Positions 25,081 through 38,280 of a stretch of 64,000 nucleotides of DNA are shown in pieces (position 1 is the first letter of the stretch; each line of letters opens with the position of its first letter). The stretch comes from Ifrita kowaldi (lineage: Eukaryota; Chordata; Aves; Passeriformes; Cinclosomatidae). The stretch spans positions 705,942 through 769,941 of the forward strand of contig VZRS01015031.1 of assembly GCA_013398055.1 (NCBI GenBank). Direction: 5' to 3'. The notes below the pieces were generated by a model that was not told the origin of the DNA, made no database searches, and saw only the letters and a program-made list of their open reading frames with translations. The translations under genes were made by a program, and so were the position numbers.

Positions 25081-27910
25081 TCTCACTCCTCCTGACTTAG
25101 TGGAATGTTATTTTTCCCAAATGTTTTTGTTTCAAGCAGTGGAGAACAGAATGTTTTTGTCACAGAACAGCTTAGGATGTTTTCCCAGGTTACGATCTGA
25201 AGCTGTTATGGTAATATTGTCCCTAGGAATCCATCTTGCACATCTGACTTCTGTGGAGGTCCCACTCCTCTTGCCACTGCTACGGGATGGAAGTGGTGAC
25301 TTCCTCTTCTTCAGACCATGGTTTCAAGTAAATGTGGTTGTGCTGAACTAGGAGAGATCATAGAAGTGCAGGTCACATGCAGAAATAGAATTTTACGTGC
25401 CTTGGAAAATGTGTTGCATGTTTATTTGGGCACTTGAGGAAGTGTTGAGAAGATTGTGGTGAAGACTGGAACCTGCATATGCTGTGCTTGACCTGCTGTG
25501 TTTCTGTCAAGGGCCCTTAATAGAAGAACATGAGGACAGCAGAGAGTAAAAAAAAGTGGAGGTAACTGTAATCACCAGCTACAGGGGCATATTCACAGGG
25601 CAAATAAAATGAGCACCTGACCACTGACTGCAATCCTTACGTAGAACAGGATACTACCTGGATTCATCTACTACTAAATAGCTGTTAAACGCATAATCTT
25701 TGCATACAAACCTAGTGTATAGGCAAACTCCAAGGGGGCATTGTGGGTCACTGTGGACCTGTGTGGTTCCACCTTCCTCCCTAATGTGGTACAAGTGGCA
25801 ATAAAAGGATGACTTTTCTGAAGACTGCTGCAGGAGGACATGGGCTCGAGCGGATGCTTAGAAGCCCAGAGCACTTTGCTCCTTGCAGAATGAAGGCCAG
25901 ACTTCTCACACATCAGAGGGTAGTCGCTCTTCAGGAAAAACGTGGCATTTAGCACCGAGTCAAGAGAAACACAATGGCCTAAGCAGTGCTGTATTACTGT
26001 GTTGATGACTAGATGTGCAGTGGCATTTAAAAAATGAGCACTGGCTTTTTAGTGCTCTGCAAACTCCAAACCTGATCCTTTAAAGCCTCCATGCATGGAA
26101 TTCACATCGACTTGTGCATATGGAGGACTAGCCAGGTCAAGCCCTGAATATTAAATAATCACTTGTCATTCCTGATGTTGCTGCTTACAGCTGGCATCAT
26201 ATTGTTTTGTTTAGGCAGAAACCGTTCAAAACTTTTTCACACTCTGTGTTTTACTGAACTGAGAAGACTAATACTTATAAAGCAATTCTTCCACAAGGGA
26301 AACCCTCACCCTTTTTCACCCCTCAAGAAAGCCCCCAAATCTGAAACAAGCATAACACTGCCGAAATCTACCAACAAAGTAATCCCTGAAACAAATAGTC
26401 AGTGTTAAAAAGAATATGAGGCCATTCCAGAACAATTTCTTTTTAGGCAGTCTAGACAGTGTGGCGGCAATAACATGAAGGATTTAGCTTTCCCAAGCTA
26501 CATTTATATTTTTTTTAGCAGCCAAAAAGCTCTATAGGCATGGAGAACATACAGCCAAGTTTTATTTTGTCAGTGCTCTTAATTTTTTATACACAGTGAA
26601 ATAAATTGTAAAGGTGCAGGTGTTAGTGGAGCTTGCATACAATGAACTGGGGAGGTGGGGAAACTGTGTCTCCTGGCCTTCAGGACTCTGCAGTTTAACT
26701 CTGTGATCCATACATTCAAGCCCAACTGAAATCAACTTCTGCTGAAGGCAAGATTTGACTTGTCCCTAGAGGAGGTTAACTCTGGAAACTGTAGTGGTCT
26801 GAACAGTTTATTTGGTCCCCAGGGAAAACACACTGAGAACCTGTAGCTGTGGCATGACTCATCTACTCGCAATGTATGAGGGGCTGGAAATTCCTTCATG
26901 CCATGAAAATAAAGCATGTCCCCTAAGTATCTGGAAAATAGACACAGTGTTTTCCATCAGGCAAAGTTTTTCTTCTGTAAACCAGAATGACTAAAAATGG
27001 AAATGCATGGATAAGAATGAATGCTGATTTCTAGAAAACTGCGTGACTGCAAATATAATTGACTGAAAGGTAACACACAGAAGTAGAACATCTTTATGTA
27101 GTGGTTGATATACCTATTAAAGTGAACTTTTATTTTTTTTTAAACTAGATCTTAACACGGTCCATAGGGTAAATTCTTGTTAGCTGGAAACTTGATCACT
27201 CAAAGATGAATAGTCAATGAGTGGGAACACTACAGGACCAGACATCATTACATGAATGGCAGATGGCCTGAGCAGCCTTGCAAACTTTATGAAAGTTGTT
27301 TTCCATTTGAATGAAAATGAAGAGAAAATGTAATGAAATGAGGTTGCTTTTTCACAATCCACGGGTTGAATCCAGCTCTTCCTGAGGTTGATGATGTTTT
27401 TTCTCCATGTATAGTGGCCACCTGCTGTAAATGGTTAGCTGAATTTCAATTTCAGCTATATTTTAGGGAAGAATCTGGGAAGAATGTGGCTCAAGGCTTT
27501 CTTTAGAGCAAGGCATTCAGTCTAAGTTCCCAGCTCTACAAAAAAGACAGTTAATTCATATTTCTGGAGTTTTATTTCCTTCAGGGTGATAATATATCTG
27601 GTACTACATGCTTGTTCAGCACATTCTTACCCTATCTTGGCTGGTGTCCCTGGGCAGTGCCCTCTGATTGATGGCATTAGTAATATTAATGATGAGAAAG
27701 AAAGATCACTATTGGCATTAGTTTCCTGTTCTGTGGAGAGCCTGAAGGTGTGCAAAGGGCTGGAAGGTGCTGGAGGATGCTGGTACTGTCTTTCCTCTGG
27801 GTCAGGATTAAGGCTGCTGAGGAGGATAACCCTGCCATGTGCTGTGCATCGAGCATAAGTCCAGAGAGTTTTAGGTCGTGTCCATTACAAGCACCACATT
27901 TATTTGTGGT
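25081..27910. other. Non-coding unique sequence
   Basis: No gene or repeat family is recognised. At about 26270-26410 the plus strand is C- and A-rich and G-poor, with an 81-codon open frame (26163-26408) whose start is hydrophobic and signal-peptide-like. The rest of the frame is unfamiliar. I looked for a mitochondrial insertion because of the strand bias and recognised none. Confidence 0.45.
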
Positions 27911-27985
27911 GTAGCAACAATAGCAGCAGTAATTGTAATAGAAGCAGCCATAGTTGTAGTAGTAGTTATAATAACAAATTGTTAT
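27911..27985 (+). repeat. Degenerate trinucleotide repeat with palindrome
   Basis: The stretch is made of interrupted AGC, GTA and TAA triplets (TAGCAGCAGTAAT, then GTTGTAGTAGTAGTTATAAT). It looks like a decayed trinucleotide microsatellite. Its right end is a near-perfect palindrome, ATAACAA/TTGTTAT with a one-base centre (27971-27985). The open frame through it encodes a run of valine and isoleucine, a by-product of the repeat. Confidence 0.65.
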
Positions 27986-30229
27986 AGCAAATTAACCAAC
28001 TGCTCATTTTCAAAGGAGTTGTTATCATTTGGGGGTAGAAAAAGGAGGTCTCTGGGGAGTATGGGGTCTTCTAGCTCCACCACAGTGATTGTCCCTATTA
28101 CTGTTCTTATTTATCTGTTTGGTTATTTCATTAATCTGTTTGGCTAGCTAGAATTAATGCTTAAGGCAGTTTTTCTGTTGTGTACTTCCCCTGGCTGGGA
28201 CTCTTCCAATTTCTGGAGCATTACCTCAAAGTAGCTTTTGCAGCAGCTTTGAGAGTACCTCCACTGAGATATGCATAATACGTTATTTACCGAGAAATTC
28301 CTAAAGAAAAAACCTGCCCTTTAAAATAAACTTTACTAGACCTAGCCAAATAGATTTAGAAACATTAGAGCCAGAGCATTTTTATCTACATGAAAAGATT
28401 CCTTTTTTTTTTAACAACCAGCAGCTGTGCTTCATGGATAAGCCCCAGCAGAAGAAAACATGTCCTTAGCTGTTACAGCTACTTTAAAAGGCTATTGCCA
28501 GTACCTAGCTTTGCCATTTTTGTCTCAGTGTTTTGGAACTTCAAAATAAAGTTATTTCTTTTCTAAATATCCTCTGAACTGCAAAATATACTCTTCAGGA
28601 TTTCTTCCATAATTTTCTGAACGGTGGCAAGGTGAACAAACACAGGGCTACTCTAAAACAGAAACTTTCTCATTTGTACCAATGTGGAGTGTCCTCTTAT
28701 TTGAGAGTCAAAGACTTTGGTGGTCTGAGTTCTTTTGCTAAACACATTTGCTTTCCTGGAAGGCAGTATGGAATTTCACATAGGCTTTGCTCAGGAAGAA
28801 AAATGATTGTACTGTAGACATTTAAGCTTTGTATATACTTTGGAAGATGGTAGCCATCATATTTAAACATATTAATTTTCACTTCATTCCCTGGTGGCAG
28901 TTCCCAAGAAGATTCTGACAAGGAGGCCAACAAGAACCAGCCATAGTTTCATTCTCAAGGAAGCTGAAGATGTTACAAATACTGGCACCATCATCAGCAT
29001 TGAATGCACTGACTGGTAGCACTGGGGTGAGGCAAATCCATATCGCGGTTGAGCAGGGACATAATTCACCTTAGGAAAAGCCATTTTAAGAGCTCTTTTG
29101 CAGCGCTGTTGGCAGTTTCGTTGCCTTGCAGTTGCATACCATGCCCTGGGTACTGCAAACTGTTCAGTGGATTAAGGAAGCACTTATGTGGTCCATGTAC
29201 CCCTACTTTGCCCCAAACTCTGTTATCTCCCATTGAAGCATGATGCCACTCATGCCCTGCCTTTGCTCCTCAGAAAAGAGGAGCTTTACTCATCCTGTTT
29301 CATTTTGACATGTAGACAGCTGACTCTTTGATCAAACTTTATGCTAAAAAATGCCTCTGTGAGTATAACTTGGAGCTATCCTAGCAGCATGGTAGACACA
29401 GGGAATGTCCAAGGGACATGAAACCATAAAAGCTGGTTGTGCTTTAGCAGCACGCTATGCTGGAAACGGTGCTGATTGAACTATCGGTGGTATATTGTGG
29501 TTATTTCTGGTTGACTGCCTCATCAATTTTCATTGGGGAACTGAAATGGAATTTGGGGGTGGATATGGTATTAATTAGGAAGGAAACTGGCTGCAATATG
29601 CTTGGAGATAAAAGTCTTTTCTGGTGGGAATCTGGTTTTGTACCCTGTCCAAATTGTTAAAGATGCATTTTACTGCAAAAGATATTTTTATGCAGTTAGC
29701 TCTCACTGGAGAACAAGTGAATTAAACATGAAGATGATTGGATTAATGAGAAAAAAAAATAGACAAAGACTTTCTGGCTACAATAGATTATTAAGAATTA
29801 AGCTTTTATTGATAACGCTCCCTAATTACCCCATGCATAGCTCCCACATCTATGTAAGTAGTTAGGCAGTTCTCATCATCATGGCACTTTACATTATTCA
29901 TTTGGCCACTCTGAGAGGATCAGGAGATAATTACAAAACATTCACAAAGCCATGGGTAGCTACAACATCTGTCCTATAGCTCATAAGTGCTATTGAAGCA
30001 CATCTTACACACCAGCAGTATATAATGGTGTGCAAATTTTAAAAGTTAGGTAAGAGTTTGACAGCAAATTCTCATTAAGGCTTTGTGGCATTGATCAACC
30101 TCAGACACCAAAACAGAGCTTCCTCAGGCTTTTCAGGAGTTTCTTTTCCCTCCCAAGTGCAGAGCACAGCTTCCTGCAATTGAACTGTCCCTGCATGGGG
30201 TCTCTTGCTCTACTGGGCTCTAAGTGTAA
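27986..30229. other. Non-coding unique sequence
   Basis: No gene or repeat family is recognised. ATCTGTTTGG is repeated at about 28112 and 28134. Remaining open frames are short and unremarkable. Confidence 0.45.
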
Positions 30230-30910
30230 ATCAGGGCAACACAACTGCGGCAGCAAGAGCGGAAAAGAGAAGTAAAAAAACTGAAGGATGCCTGCTGATT
30301 ACAGTCATATGTAAATCAATGAGAAACATCACAGGAAAGGAAACAGGGGAATTGGGGTGGAATGCTGTCTGGGAGAGGAAAAGACAGGTTAAAGGATGCG
30401 CTAAGAGACTGAAATTCATCAGAGGGCTTGTAAAACAGGAAAGACTAGATTATAGGCAAGAAAAGCAGGAAGTGACTGAAGGGTGTGAAAAGGCTGAGTG
30501 GAAACTGTAGTGAGCAACTCTAGCAATCAACAGGAACGTTGAAAGCTGCCAGCAATCCAGGAATTTTAATTCAAGGAGTGAAAGACTAGAGCCAGGCTGA
30601 CAGTCAATAGGAAAACTGAAGTCTGGTCTCCCAAAGGACAGAAATGAAGGAGGGGGCTGGGAATTCAGGAAAAAGGAAGTTGAATTCACCAGAAGATAGA
30701 AAAGGCACAAGCAATTGGATTTTCAAAGACAAGGAAGATAAAAAGGGAATAGAGATGGGTTTGACAGGAGAAGGCAGAAAGTGGGAGTCTGGCATCTCTG
30801 CAGCAGCTTTGGGAATCAGAAAACAGGTGCCTTGAGCCGGGCCTCAGCAACACCCAGAAACACAAGAAGCAAGCAAGGAAGGAGGGGTCAAAAAAGCCTC
30901 TGTGGGAAAG
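30230..30910 (+). other. Purine-rich block of about 680 bases
   Basis: In the two 60-base lines I counted (30421-30480 and 30661-30720), purines make up 75% and about 72% of the plus strand, and neighbouring lines look similar. The bias is spread through non-repetitive sequence rather than a simple (GA)n run. Frames on both strands stay open for 60-110 codons because stops are scarce on the pyrimidine strand. No protein is recognised. Confidence 0.6.
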
Positions 30911-33900
30911 ATGACAAAAATCAGGGAGATGGGTTAGAGTGGTCCTAACATCTGTGTGGCACCAGACAACTGTGAGAAAGAGACTGCAGCCCAGCAGAGG
31001 AGCTAATTTGGGATATACCATCATGATGTGAGTCCAGCTGCTTTGTGGGGAGTGCTGTGGAAAGAACAGCTTTGTATTTCTTTTACCAAACTGTATGCTC
31101 CTAAGACTGTCCAGGGTCTGAAAAAGTATGACTGTGACATGTGCCTGCTGATTGGAGGAGAAAGAGGTGTCTGAAGTAAGAGCTTTTATGATTTATATTA
31201 AAACTATATTTTGTGCATGACACAAAATTTGGGATGGAGAGAGCAAGTGATCAAAAAGGGCAACAATTTCCCTGTACTGGTGGAAGAGGTTGGGCTTTTC
31301 TGGAAGCTTAGAATCATGACTTTCCTGAAAGAGCTTCACAAAGAGGAGCTATCTCTTACCCTGGTGTGCTTGGCTGGAGAGCTTGCTTTTAGCCACAGCA
31401 TTAAAATTAGATGTCAGAAAACTCAAGGTCAAGCTTTTGTTTTTATCAAAGCTTTAAATTATTAAAAACTTTAAGGACATACTTTAGGAGGGATCCATGG
31501 CTGGAAAGCTAGTGAAAAAAATATTCAGCACATCTGCAAGGCTGCTGTATTTATTTATATGGAAGATCTCTTCTGCACCAGAGCAATTTCAGTCCACAAA
31601 ATGCTCAAAGATGCAGTGCCACCTTTTGGACAAACGGATGTCATGTTAGGTCAGGCATGAAGTTGAAAGAAGGAGAGAGAAATAGCAGGTGACATTCAGA
31701 CCCTGGCCAGAATTGGCTCTCTGAGAAATGGTCAGTAGCAAATGGAGAAGATAATTGGAAGCAGTACTCAGAAATGGCTGTCTACTTTTTCTTTAGGAAA
31801 TGTAGGTCTTTATTTCCCAATTCATTTGAAAAGGCTTTTAAGGTCAGTGAAGTCCACAATTGTTAAAAAAAAAAAAAAAAGGTAAAAAAAAGGCAAGCAA
31901 AAAATAAATAAGAGGAAAAAAAGCACACATGGTTATACAGAACTGGAGTATGGGTGTTAACTCACAGTGCTGGGCCTCGCCTGTTGTGCTGTCAGAGAGG
32001 CAGCACCAAATTCCCCAGGGACTGCAAATCTACAGTGCATGATCTTCACTATTTAGAGAAGAACATTCAAACAAATATGTATGCCATCATCTAGATCCAA
32101 GGGGACTGCTGCCACGGTCTTGGAGATTTAAGGGCTGACAGCACAGGATCTGTATGTAGTTCTTGTCTAGCAAAGGAATACTTTAAATGATATATCACTC
32201 ATCTTCAGCGAACTGTAAAGTCTGTGTATTACCTGCACTGGCCAAAGCATCAACAAATAAGAAGGAAGATAACCGTACAGAAAGGTGAACTGATCAGTCT
32301 GGAAATCACATATCCACCCAGTGGTACCCTCCTGCTCTGCTGTACATCCTTTAGGTAATCTCTGTAGGTTAACTATTTCCTTGAAAACACTATTGTGCAA
32401 ATAAAGTGGAAGTATCATGAAAAAACCCCCTGGTCTCGGCATCTTTCAGCAGTGTAAATCTTTTGGATTCTGGTACCCAGGCCAAATCTGACACTGAGGT
32501 CTTACATAATTTCCTTCATTTCTTCTCCCTGTACCATAACAGCAACAGCGGGTATTGTTCGGTAGCCTCTCACAAAATGACATCCATGTGTAGAACAGTC
32601 ATTAGGATATCCTAGTATTTTTCTGGAAATGCTGTAATAAGGACTTGCAATCTGAAGGAGGTCAATATTCTGCTAGAGACATCTGCTACTGTCATGTCTA
32701 ATACCCACCAAGGAGATGGTAAGTTAAAATAACCACAGCATCTTTCAGATTTCTCTGCTTTGTCACTGCTACCACCTTCTTCCACCTTCTAAGCCTCCAC
32801 CTTATCCAAAGCCTACCAGACACAGAGTTCAGGGATCTGGGGACACTTCTCATTTTGTGTGAAATTACTGGCAGGTTTCTTGGTGGTTCTGAGACCCACC
32901 ACTTATTTAATCTGATTTTCTCCTGTGTGCCAACACAGGGGTTGTTATTAGACTCCTCTGTCTGCCTCCTTTTCTTCTCACCAACTTGGCTGATTGCAGT
33001 GGCAGATAGTTTTCTCCAGAAGGGCGAGTTACAGAGTGTGTATGCATTGCTTTCTAGTAGGTAAGAGGTGCTTTCAAGAGTGACACAAAGTCCTTGTTCC
33101 CAGTGGCATATCTGTGCGAAGGCAGCTTTCCTCTCTCCAGTGTTTCACTTGTCTTTGACAATAGGTATTATAAAGCATCCTGTTTCTATGTCCCAGCCTA
33201 TTCCAATAACTCTGTGAATTGAGTAAGATTTAATCTACAACTAAAACGAAAATATAATGAAGAAAATGCATTTCAACTGACAGGCACTCTTTTAGTTCAA
33301 TCCCAAATGAGATATTTTTGTTTAGTTTTGTGTATTTCTCTCATGCTTTAAAAAATAAAATGTAGCTAAAGTTGGTCTTGAAATACCATTAGAAGAATAC
33401 TACCTATATTATATATAGCATACTACATGCTTCCAGATTTTGAAATATTTTGATTGTTCCAGTATTAAAAAAGAATATATTAGAATTTCATTACACATGC
33501 ACACACACAAAATCTATTTGTTTTCATCTGTAAATATTTGTGCATTTTGACAAATATTCAAATATTGTCAGTGAAAATCATATTTTTCCTTAGTGAATAA
33601 ATGATGCAAATGACAAAATATGTCTCATTCTAATCACATCTTCTATTTCAGGTATGCATTATAAATAAAATTGTGTTTGCTTTCAATTAACAATGGACTA
33701 ATACATAAAAGAAAACATTAAAGAAATAAGGGCAGACCTCTCACGGAAAATTATACTAGAAGTTTATATTATACTCAGATTTAGTTCAAATGCTTCTGCT
33801 TCACCTTTTGTGCGGTGGGGCCACGTACCAGCAAATGGCAAATGTCTGCTTACGTTTTTTATGCTCTGTGTTTGCCTGTTCTTGTGCCATTACCGTACTG

Positions 33901-36806
33901 TGCTGCTTTGCACTTCTGTTGGCTTTTTGAAAATCCATCTTGTGTTGAGTGCCTGACAGTATGACAAGACAGTTAAACCAAGAGGAAAGTGATAGTGTGT
34001 AATTCTGCACACACCCAGCAGCTGCCGTGTCTATGATTCTGCAAGCGGAAAAAAGGTGACTGGGGAATGCAAAGCCAAGGGCCTGACTCCAGCTCTTCCC
34101 TCACACCAGCAGGCACCATAAAATTCAGATGCAGTAAAATGGAATGTCAAGTCATTGTCTGTCTTGTCACGGGCAACTTAAACCTGTTAACGGGAGCAAG
34201 GCTTCCTTAACACTTTCCCCAGATAATCAAGTTTGGTAGAATTTAAAATGCTTTAAAAGGAGGACATGAGTTTTTAAAGAGGTGGACCAGCAATCTCCTC
34301 AGCTTTGGGGAAAAAAATGCCCAAATCTCATTCATAAAGCAGTCTCCAATACATAAGATGCAGGAAATTAGGAGTTATGCCTATTAAAAATACAGAATAA
34401 AGTAGCTGCCATGCATAAGTATAAGGTGATGGGTTAAACCTGAGGTCATACTGCAATTATTTTTCCTGAGGTACTAAGTATCTCCAAATCATCATCCAAT
34501 ATTCATGCCAATATGCTGCAATTAGAGACATGACTAAATAGCAATACACAGACAGTACTGAGGGAGGAAAATTGCAGACACTTCTGCAGAAAGCTTCTCT
34601 TCACAAGTGCAACAAGAAGGTCTTCTCACAAGTGCATCAATTTCAATTAAGACACGAAGTTAAATTTTCAAGTACACAGGCAGATGTTGTTTTCTCTTGA
34701 CAGGACTGATATTGTTAAAGCAAAACAAACCCTCTCCAGGATGAACATAGCTGAAATGAGCAGCTTTTGAGATAATAGATTGTCCTACGTATTAGATGGT
34801 GAACCAGTATAATTGCTTTTAAAATATCACTCTGTAGTTACTCTATTACCTACATTCTCTATAGATACTCACAGAGCTGTGTTTGTGTCTTCCTCTGATG
34901 ATTGAAATACTGTGCTTTTCTGTGGTTATTGTTGAGTCACAAATCAACCTGTTAGGAGTCTGTTATCTCACCTGAATTGCATTAGAAATCCAATGATGCA
35001 CCCACAGCTGGCATGACATAAAAGTGACAGTGCATGTCTAAGTCTGTAGAGTGCAGGTGACCCATGCCCACTTCCCATGGAGACCTTAATTATTTCAGTG
35101 TGAGAAATAACTTTTCTTGTAGAAAAGGGTTGGTTGTTCTAAGAAGCATTTAATCTTGGTGCAAAAGGGTGAAATTTCACATACTTTGAGGGATTTGCAC
35201 ACAATTACATTATAGCTGAACCGAAGTTATTTTCTGAATTCAAGTCTGGTAGGATATTTTCTTTGTTTACTGGTCTGCTTTTCGGGGAGAGACAGTTTAT
35301 TGATTCAGCAACACAACAGATTTTGCAAATTCTGTCTGCTGTGTCCTGGAAATAATAACACTCCAAAACTTTCCTAAAAGGTTGTGGTAAAACTCCTGGG
35401 ACCAAACCCCTCAAATCTTCCTGCCTTGCCTGTAGCAGTTTATGTTGTTGTTTGGATCTGCCAGGATGCATGGCTTGAGCAGAAACCACAGGTCAGTGGA
35501 CACAGGGAGTAGTACCTAGGAACAGAGTGCTCATACTTTTACTTGCACAGTTCCTACAATATTTTTGTACGTGTGGAAATACTCTTCATGCGGAAGGTTT
35601 GAGGCTTGTTTACACGAGGAGCAGTCAGCAGAGAGCAACTGGTGCAGCTGGGCCAGTTATGGCTGGCTTTGGAGAGAGGCAGAAGGAAGATGTTCTGCTG
35701 ATGGGGTGCTTAGAGCAACCAGTGTGTGTCCTTCCCTATTCCTAATTGTCAGCACTGGCGCATCCATATTAATAGTCTGCGGCCAGCTGTCCCCAAGAAA
35801 GTGCATGAGAGTTGCCTTACATATTCATACCTGCTCTGTATGTGCAACTGTGGCACTGAAGGAGCAAAAGAGAGTGAACAAAATGTATGTGGGCCTGTAA
35901 CCCTGTTATCCAAATGTGCTTTCTAGAAGTACAGATTAGCTGATATCTTATTCATCAGCAGAAAGTTAAACACAAGATGGAGGAAGGATCTCTTCATCCA
36001 GATGTCCTCCGTCTGATCTTGCAGTCTTTCTAGAGATTTTTTCAGGTGAAAAAGTGCTCAAAAATAAACATTCATGTGGTATCAGGCAGCATTTATGATG
36101 CAAAAGAGACTGTATTTTGACAATACCGATATTTTCCATAATTGGTAAGACCGCAAAAGTACGTACTTGACTGAACTCTTGAGTGGCAAGTATTTTACTT
36201 GTAGTAAACAAGATCATCAGAGAGGCATTCACAGGATGAGACCAAATCAGTGAGCGAGCAGCAGATGGGGCTTGAGATTCAAAAATGAAGAGCACGGGCG
36301 ACTTCATCTCCTAAATCTATTATTGATTAAACCATGAGCAGTCAAGACTCTCATTTCACTCACGTTTAGTGCAGTGGCTCTTGGCTGCCAAGCTTAGGGA
36401 GCGAGCAGCCTAGCAGGAATCAGAGAAGAGCTGGATAGGAAAGTATATGCAGATAAAGTGCAGCCATAGCATTGTTGTTAATATTAACTCATGCACTGCT
36501 GAGGCCATTTGCACAGACACTAAAATCAGAGAAGAAAAAGATCTATGGCAGTACTGGTACCAGCACATGTACACAAGTGCCACAAATTCCTTGTAAGTGA
36601 GTAACTGATCTCTTGAGTACCACTATCTGCAACATCTCCTTTCACTCCTTCCTACTGCAACTCTCGCTTTCTCATCCCTGTAGCGGCTGAGCACATCTAC
36701 AGAGGTACAGGCAGCTCTGCCTCATCAGAAAATGATGCTTTGATTTTTTCTCCCTCAGCACCTAGTCCAAAGTAACAGCTTTTCTTTCCTATCATGTCGG
36801 CTTCTA
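30911..36806. other. Non-coding unique sequence
   Basis: No gene or repeat family is recognised. A second juxtaposed acceptor/donor, weaker than that at 7613, occurs at 33651/33652 (TTCTATTTCAG then GTATGC) with a plausible branch point CTAAT upstream. 33230-33800 is very AT-rich. A near-duplicate of about 20 bases containing CACAAGTGCA lies at 34594-34640. Open frames at 35205-35489 (minus) and 35527-35900 (plus) have no recognisable features. Confidence 0.45.
31865..31880 (+). repeat. Poly(A) run of 16
   Basis: A 16-base A run followed by GG and a further A-rich stretch to about 31920. It may be the tail of an unrecognised retroposon, but no element body is visible before it. Confidence 0.75.
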
Positions 36807-36978
36807 TTTTTTTTTTTTTTGACACAGTTGGTTTTTTGGGGGACTCTAAGTTTTGTCTCCAACCTCTTTTTTTTCTTTTCCTTGCAGGGTTCTTTCTTTC
36901 TTCCAGCTTCTCTTTTAACAAAATCTGGACACTTCTTGGGATCTTAACCCAGGGACAGTGTAATGACTGCTTGGTTCT
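36807..36978 (+). other. T-rich tract and candidate exon
   Basis: A run of 14 T (36807-36820) is followed by a pyrimidine tract ending CTTTTCCTTGCAG at 36887, an excellent 3' splice site. After 91 bases with one frame open comes GTAAGT at 36979. The flanks look like an internal exon at 36888-36978. The translation has no recognisable content. A minus-strand frame of 99 codons across the same place is lysine/arginine-rich only because of the T-rich plus strand. Confidence 0.2.
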
Positions 36979-38125
36979 GTAAGTCAAAGACTGCATAAGC
37001 TGTTAATAGAGTTATGGCTCAGTCCTTCCTACTTCCTATTCTACCATGTGAACAGGGAAATTTCACCCAACAAAGCCACTGAATATCCAAAGACAGTGCA
37101 TAGGATTGAATTCTTATTGTTCTGTGTTCCTTCTTCCTGAATGATAAAGTTCCTGCTGACTTTGAGTAATTTCCCTAAAGGCAGTCAGTAGCACCAGTAG
37201 GCTTTTGAATTGCAAAATTCTACATCATGCTCATCCCTGAAAATTTGCCGTCCTCTTACTTGCAAATTGTGGACTGAATCTGAGCTCTTCAGAGACAGCA
37301 CTTCTGCTCTGCTCCTCTACCTAACAGTGAGCGTAGAGCAGGCCTTGGGAAAGGTATTGCACTGTGACAGCCTCTGTCCCATCGCTCCAAAAAAAAAAAC
37401 AAAGCCTGGCTCCATCTTCTTTACTCCCTCCACTCAATGTGACTTTGTCAGCTATGTCTATTCTAAGCCCAAGAGGTAAGTACTGCAGTTTCCAGATGGA
37501 AGGTCCTATCCGGAGCTAGATATCCACTGGCAGTGCATATCACATGGGGAAGTTGATGCAATCAACCACCGGAGTGCTTTTGATTCTGTGATAAATAAGA
37601 CAGCGAAAGCCCTTTTCAGCTTCCGACAGCGCTTAATCCAAACAGAGCATGACCCGATCTACCTGCAAACTGTTGTCATCATATTCTGCTCTCTGTTTTG
37701 CCTCAAGGGATGGTTACATCTAGCTCCCTGCTAGACACACTTGGCCACGTTGATTCTGCTCCACTTCTTAAGAGGTCAGGTCTGTAGGCAAGCAGTAATA
37801 ATTGCCAGTGGTGTCCAGAGATTTATAGGTTTGCTCTATATCCTGTAGGCTTCAATCCTTTGCACTTGTTCAGAAACCCCTGGGATGGCTAGATGAGCTG
37901 GTTTGTTTTTTGCGTTGGGCTCTTTTTTCTCTCCCATCTAAATTTATTAACATGATTTTCAATTACTTTTAGAACCCTGATAGTAATTTATTTTTAATTA
38001 TCTACACTATGTAGCTGTAACTTGCTAAATAATCAGGTCAGTTTAAGGTCTCTCTCTGAAAACTAGTATTACAGTCATGGAAAGGCTCTCAATCTAGTTC
38101 TATTATTGCTATTAATTCTAATTAA
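36979..38125. other. Non-coding unique sequence
   Basis: No gene or repeat family is recognised. A strong plus-strand donor (AAGAG before GTAAGTA) lies at 37476, at the end of an 89-codon open frame (37210-37479). I could not find a convincing acceptor for it. An A-run of ten sits at about 37389. Confidence 0.45.
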
Positions 38126-38280
38126 AATAATACTTAGTACTTATCTAGCAGTTTTATGTCTGGAGTATTTTGTAAACATTTACTGATTAATTTTCACAAA
38201 ATTATTGCAAGATAGGCAGGAAATAGCAGTAAAAAATCTGTAGCACAGAGTAAAAAGAAGAAAATCACTTGTCTACAATA
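38126..38280 (+). repeat. MIR-like ancient SINE fragment
   Basis: The order AATACTTAGTACTTATCTAG, TTTTGTAAACATTTACTGAT, TTAATTTTCACAA, GCAAGATAGGCAGG, CTGTAGCACAGAGTAAAAAG, AAAATCACTTGTC parallels the MIR consensus from its 5' core through the 'TTTAATCCTCACAA', 'GAGGTAGG', 'GAGGCACAGAGAGGTTAAG' and 'AACTTGCCC' blocks. The copy is very diverged, as expected for this age. It is the best of the three MIR candidates here. Confidence 0.55.

Noticed and set aside
26163..26408. Frame with signal-peptide-like start in a G-poor stretch; considered as a mitochondrial insertion
   Set aside because: No mitochondrial gene or tRNA sequence was recognised, and the rest of the frame is unfamiliar.
33490..33510. 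Short (CA)n near an AT-rich stretch
   Set aside because: About five units only; not worth calling as a microsatellite.
36697..36996. Lysine/arginine-rich 99-codon minus frame resembling a nuclear basic protein
   Set aside because: It is the complement of a T-rich tract, which encodes lysine runs automatically.
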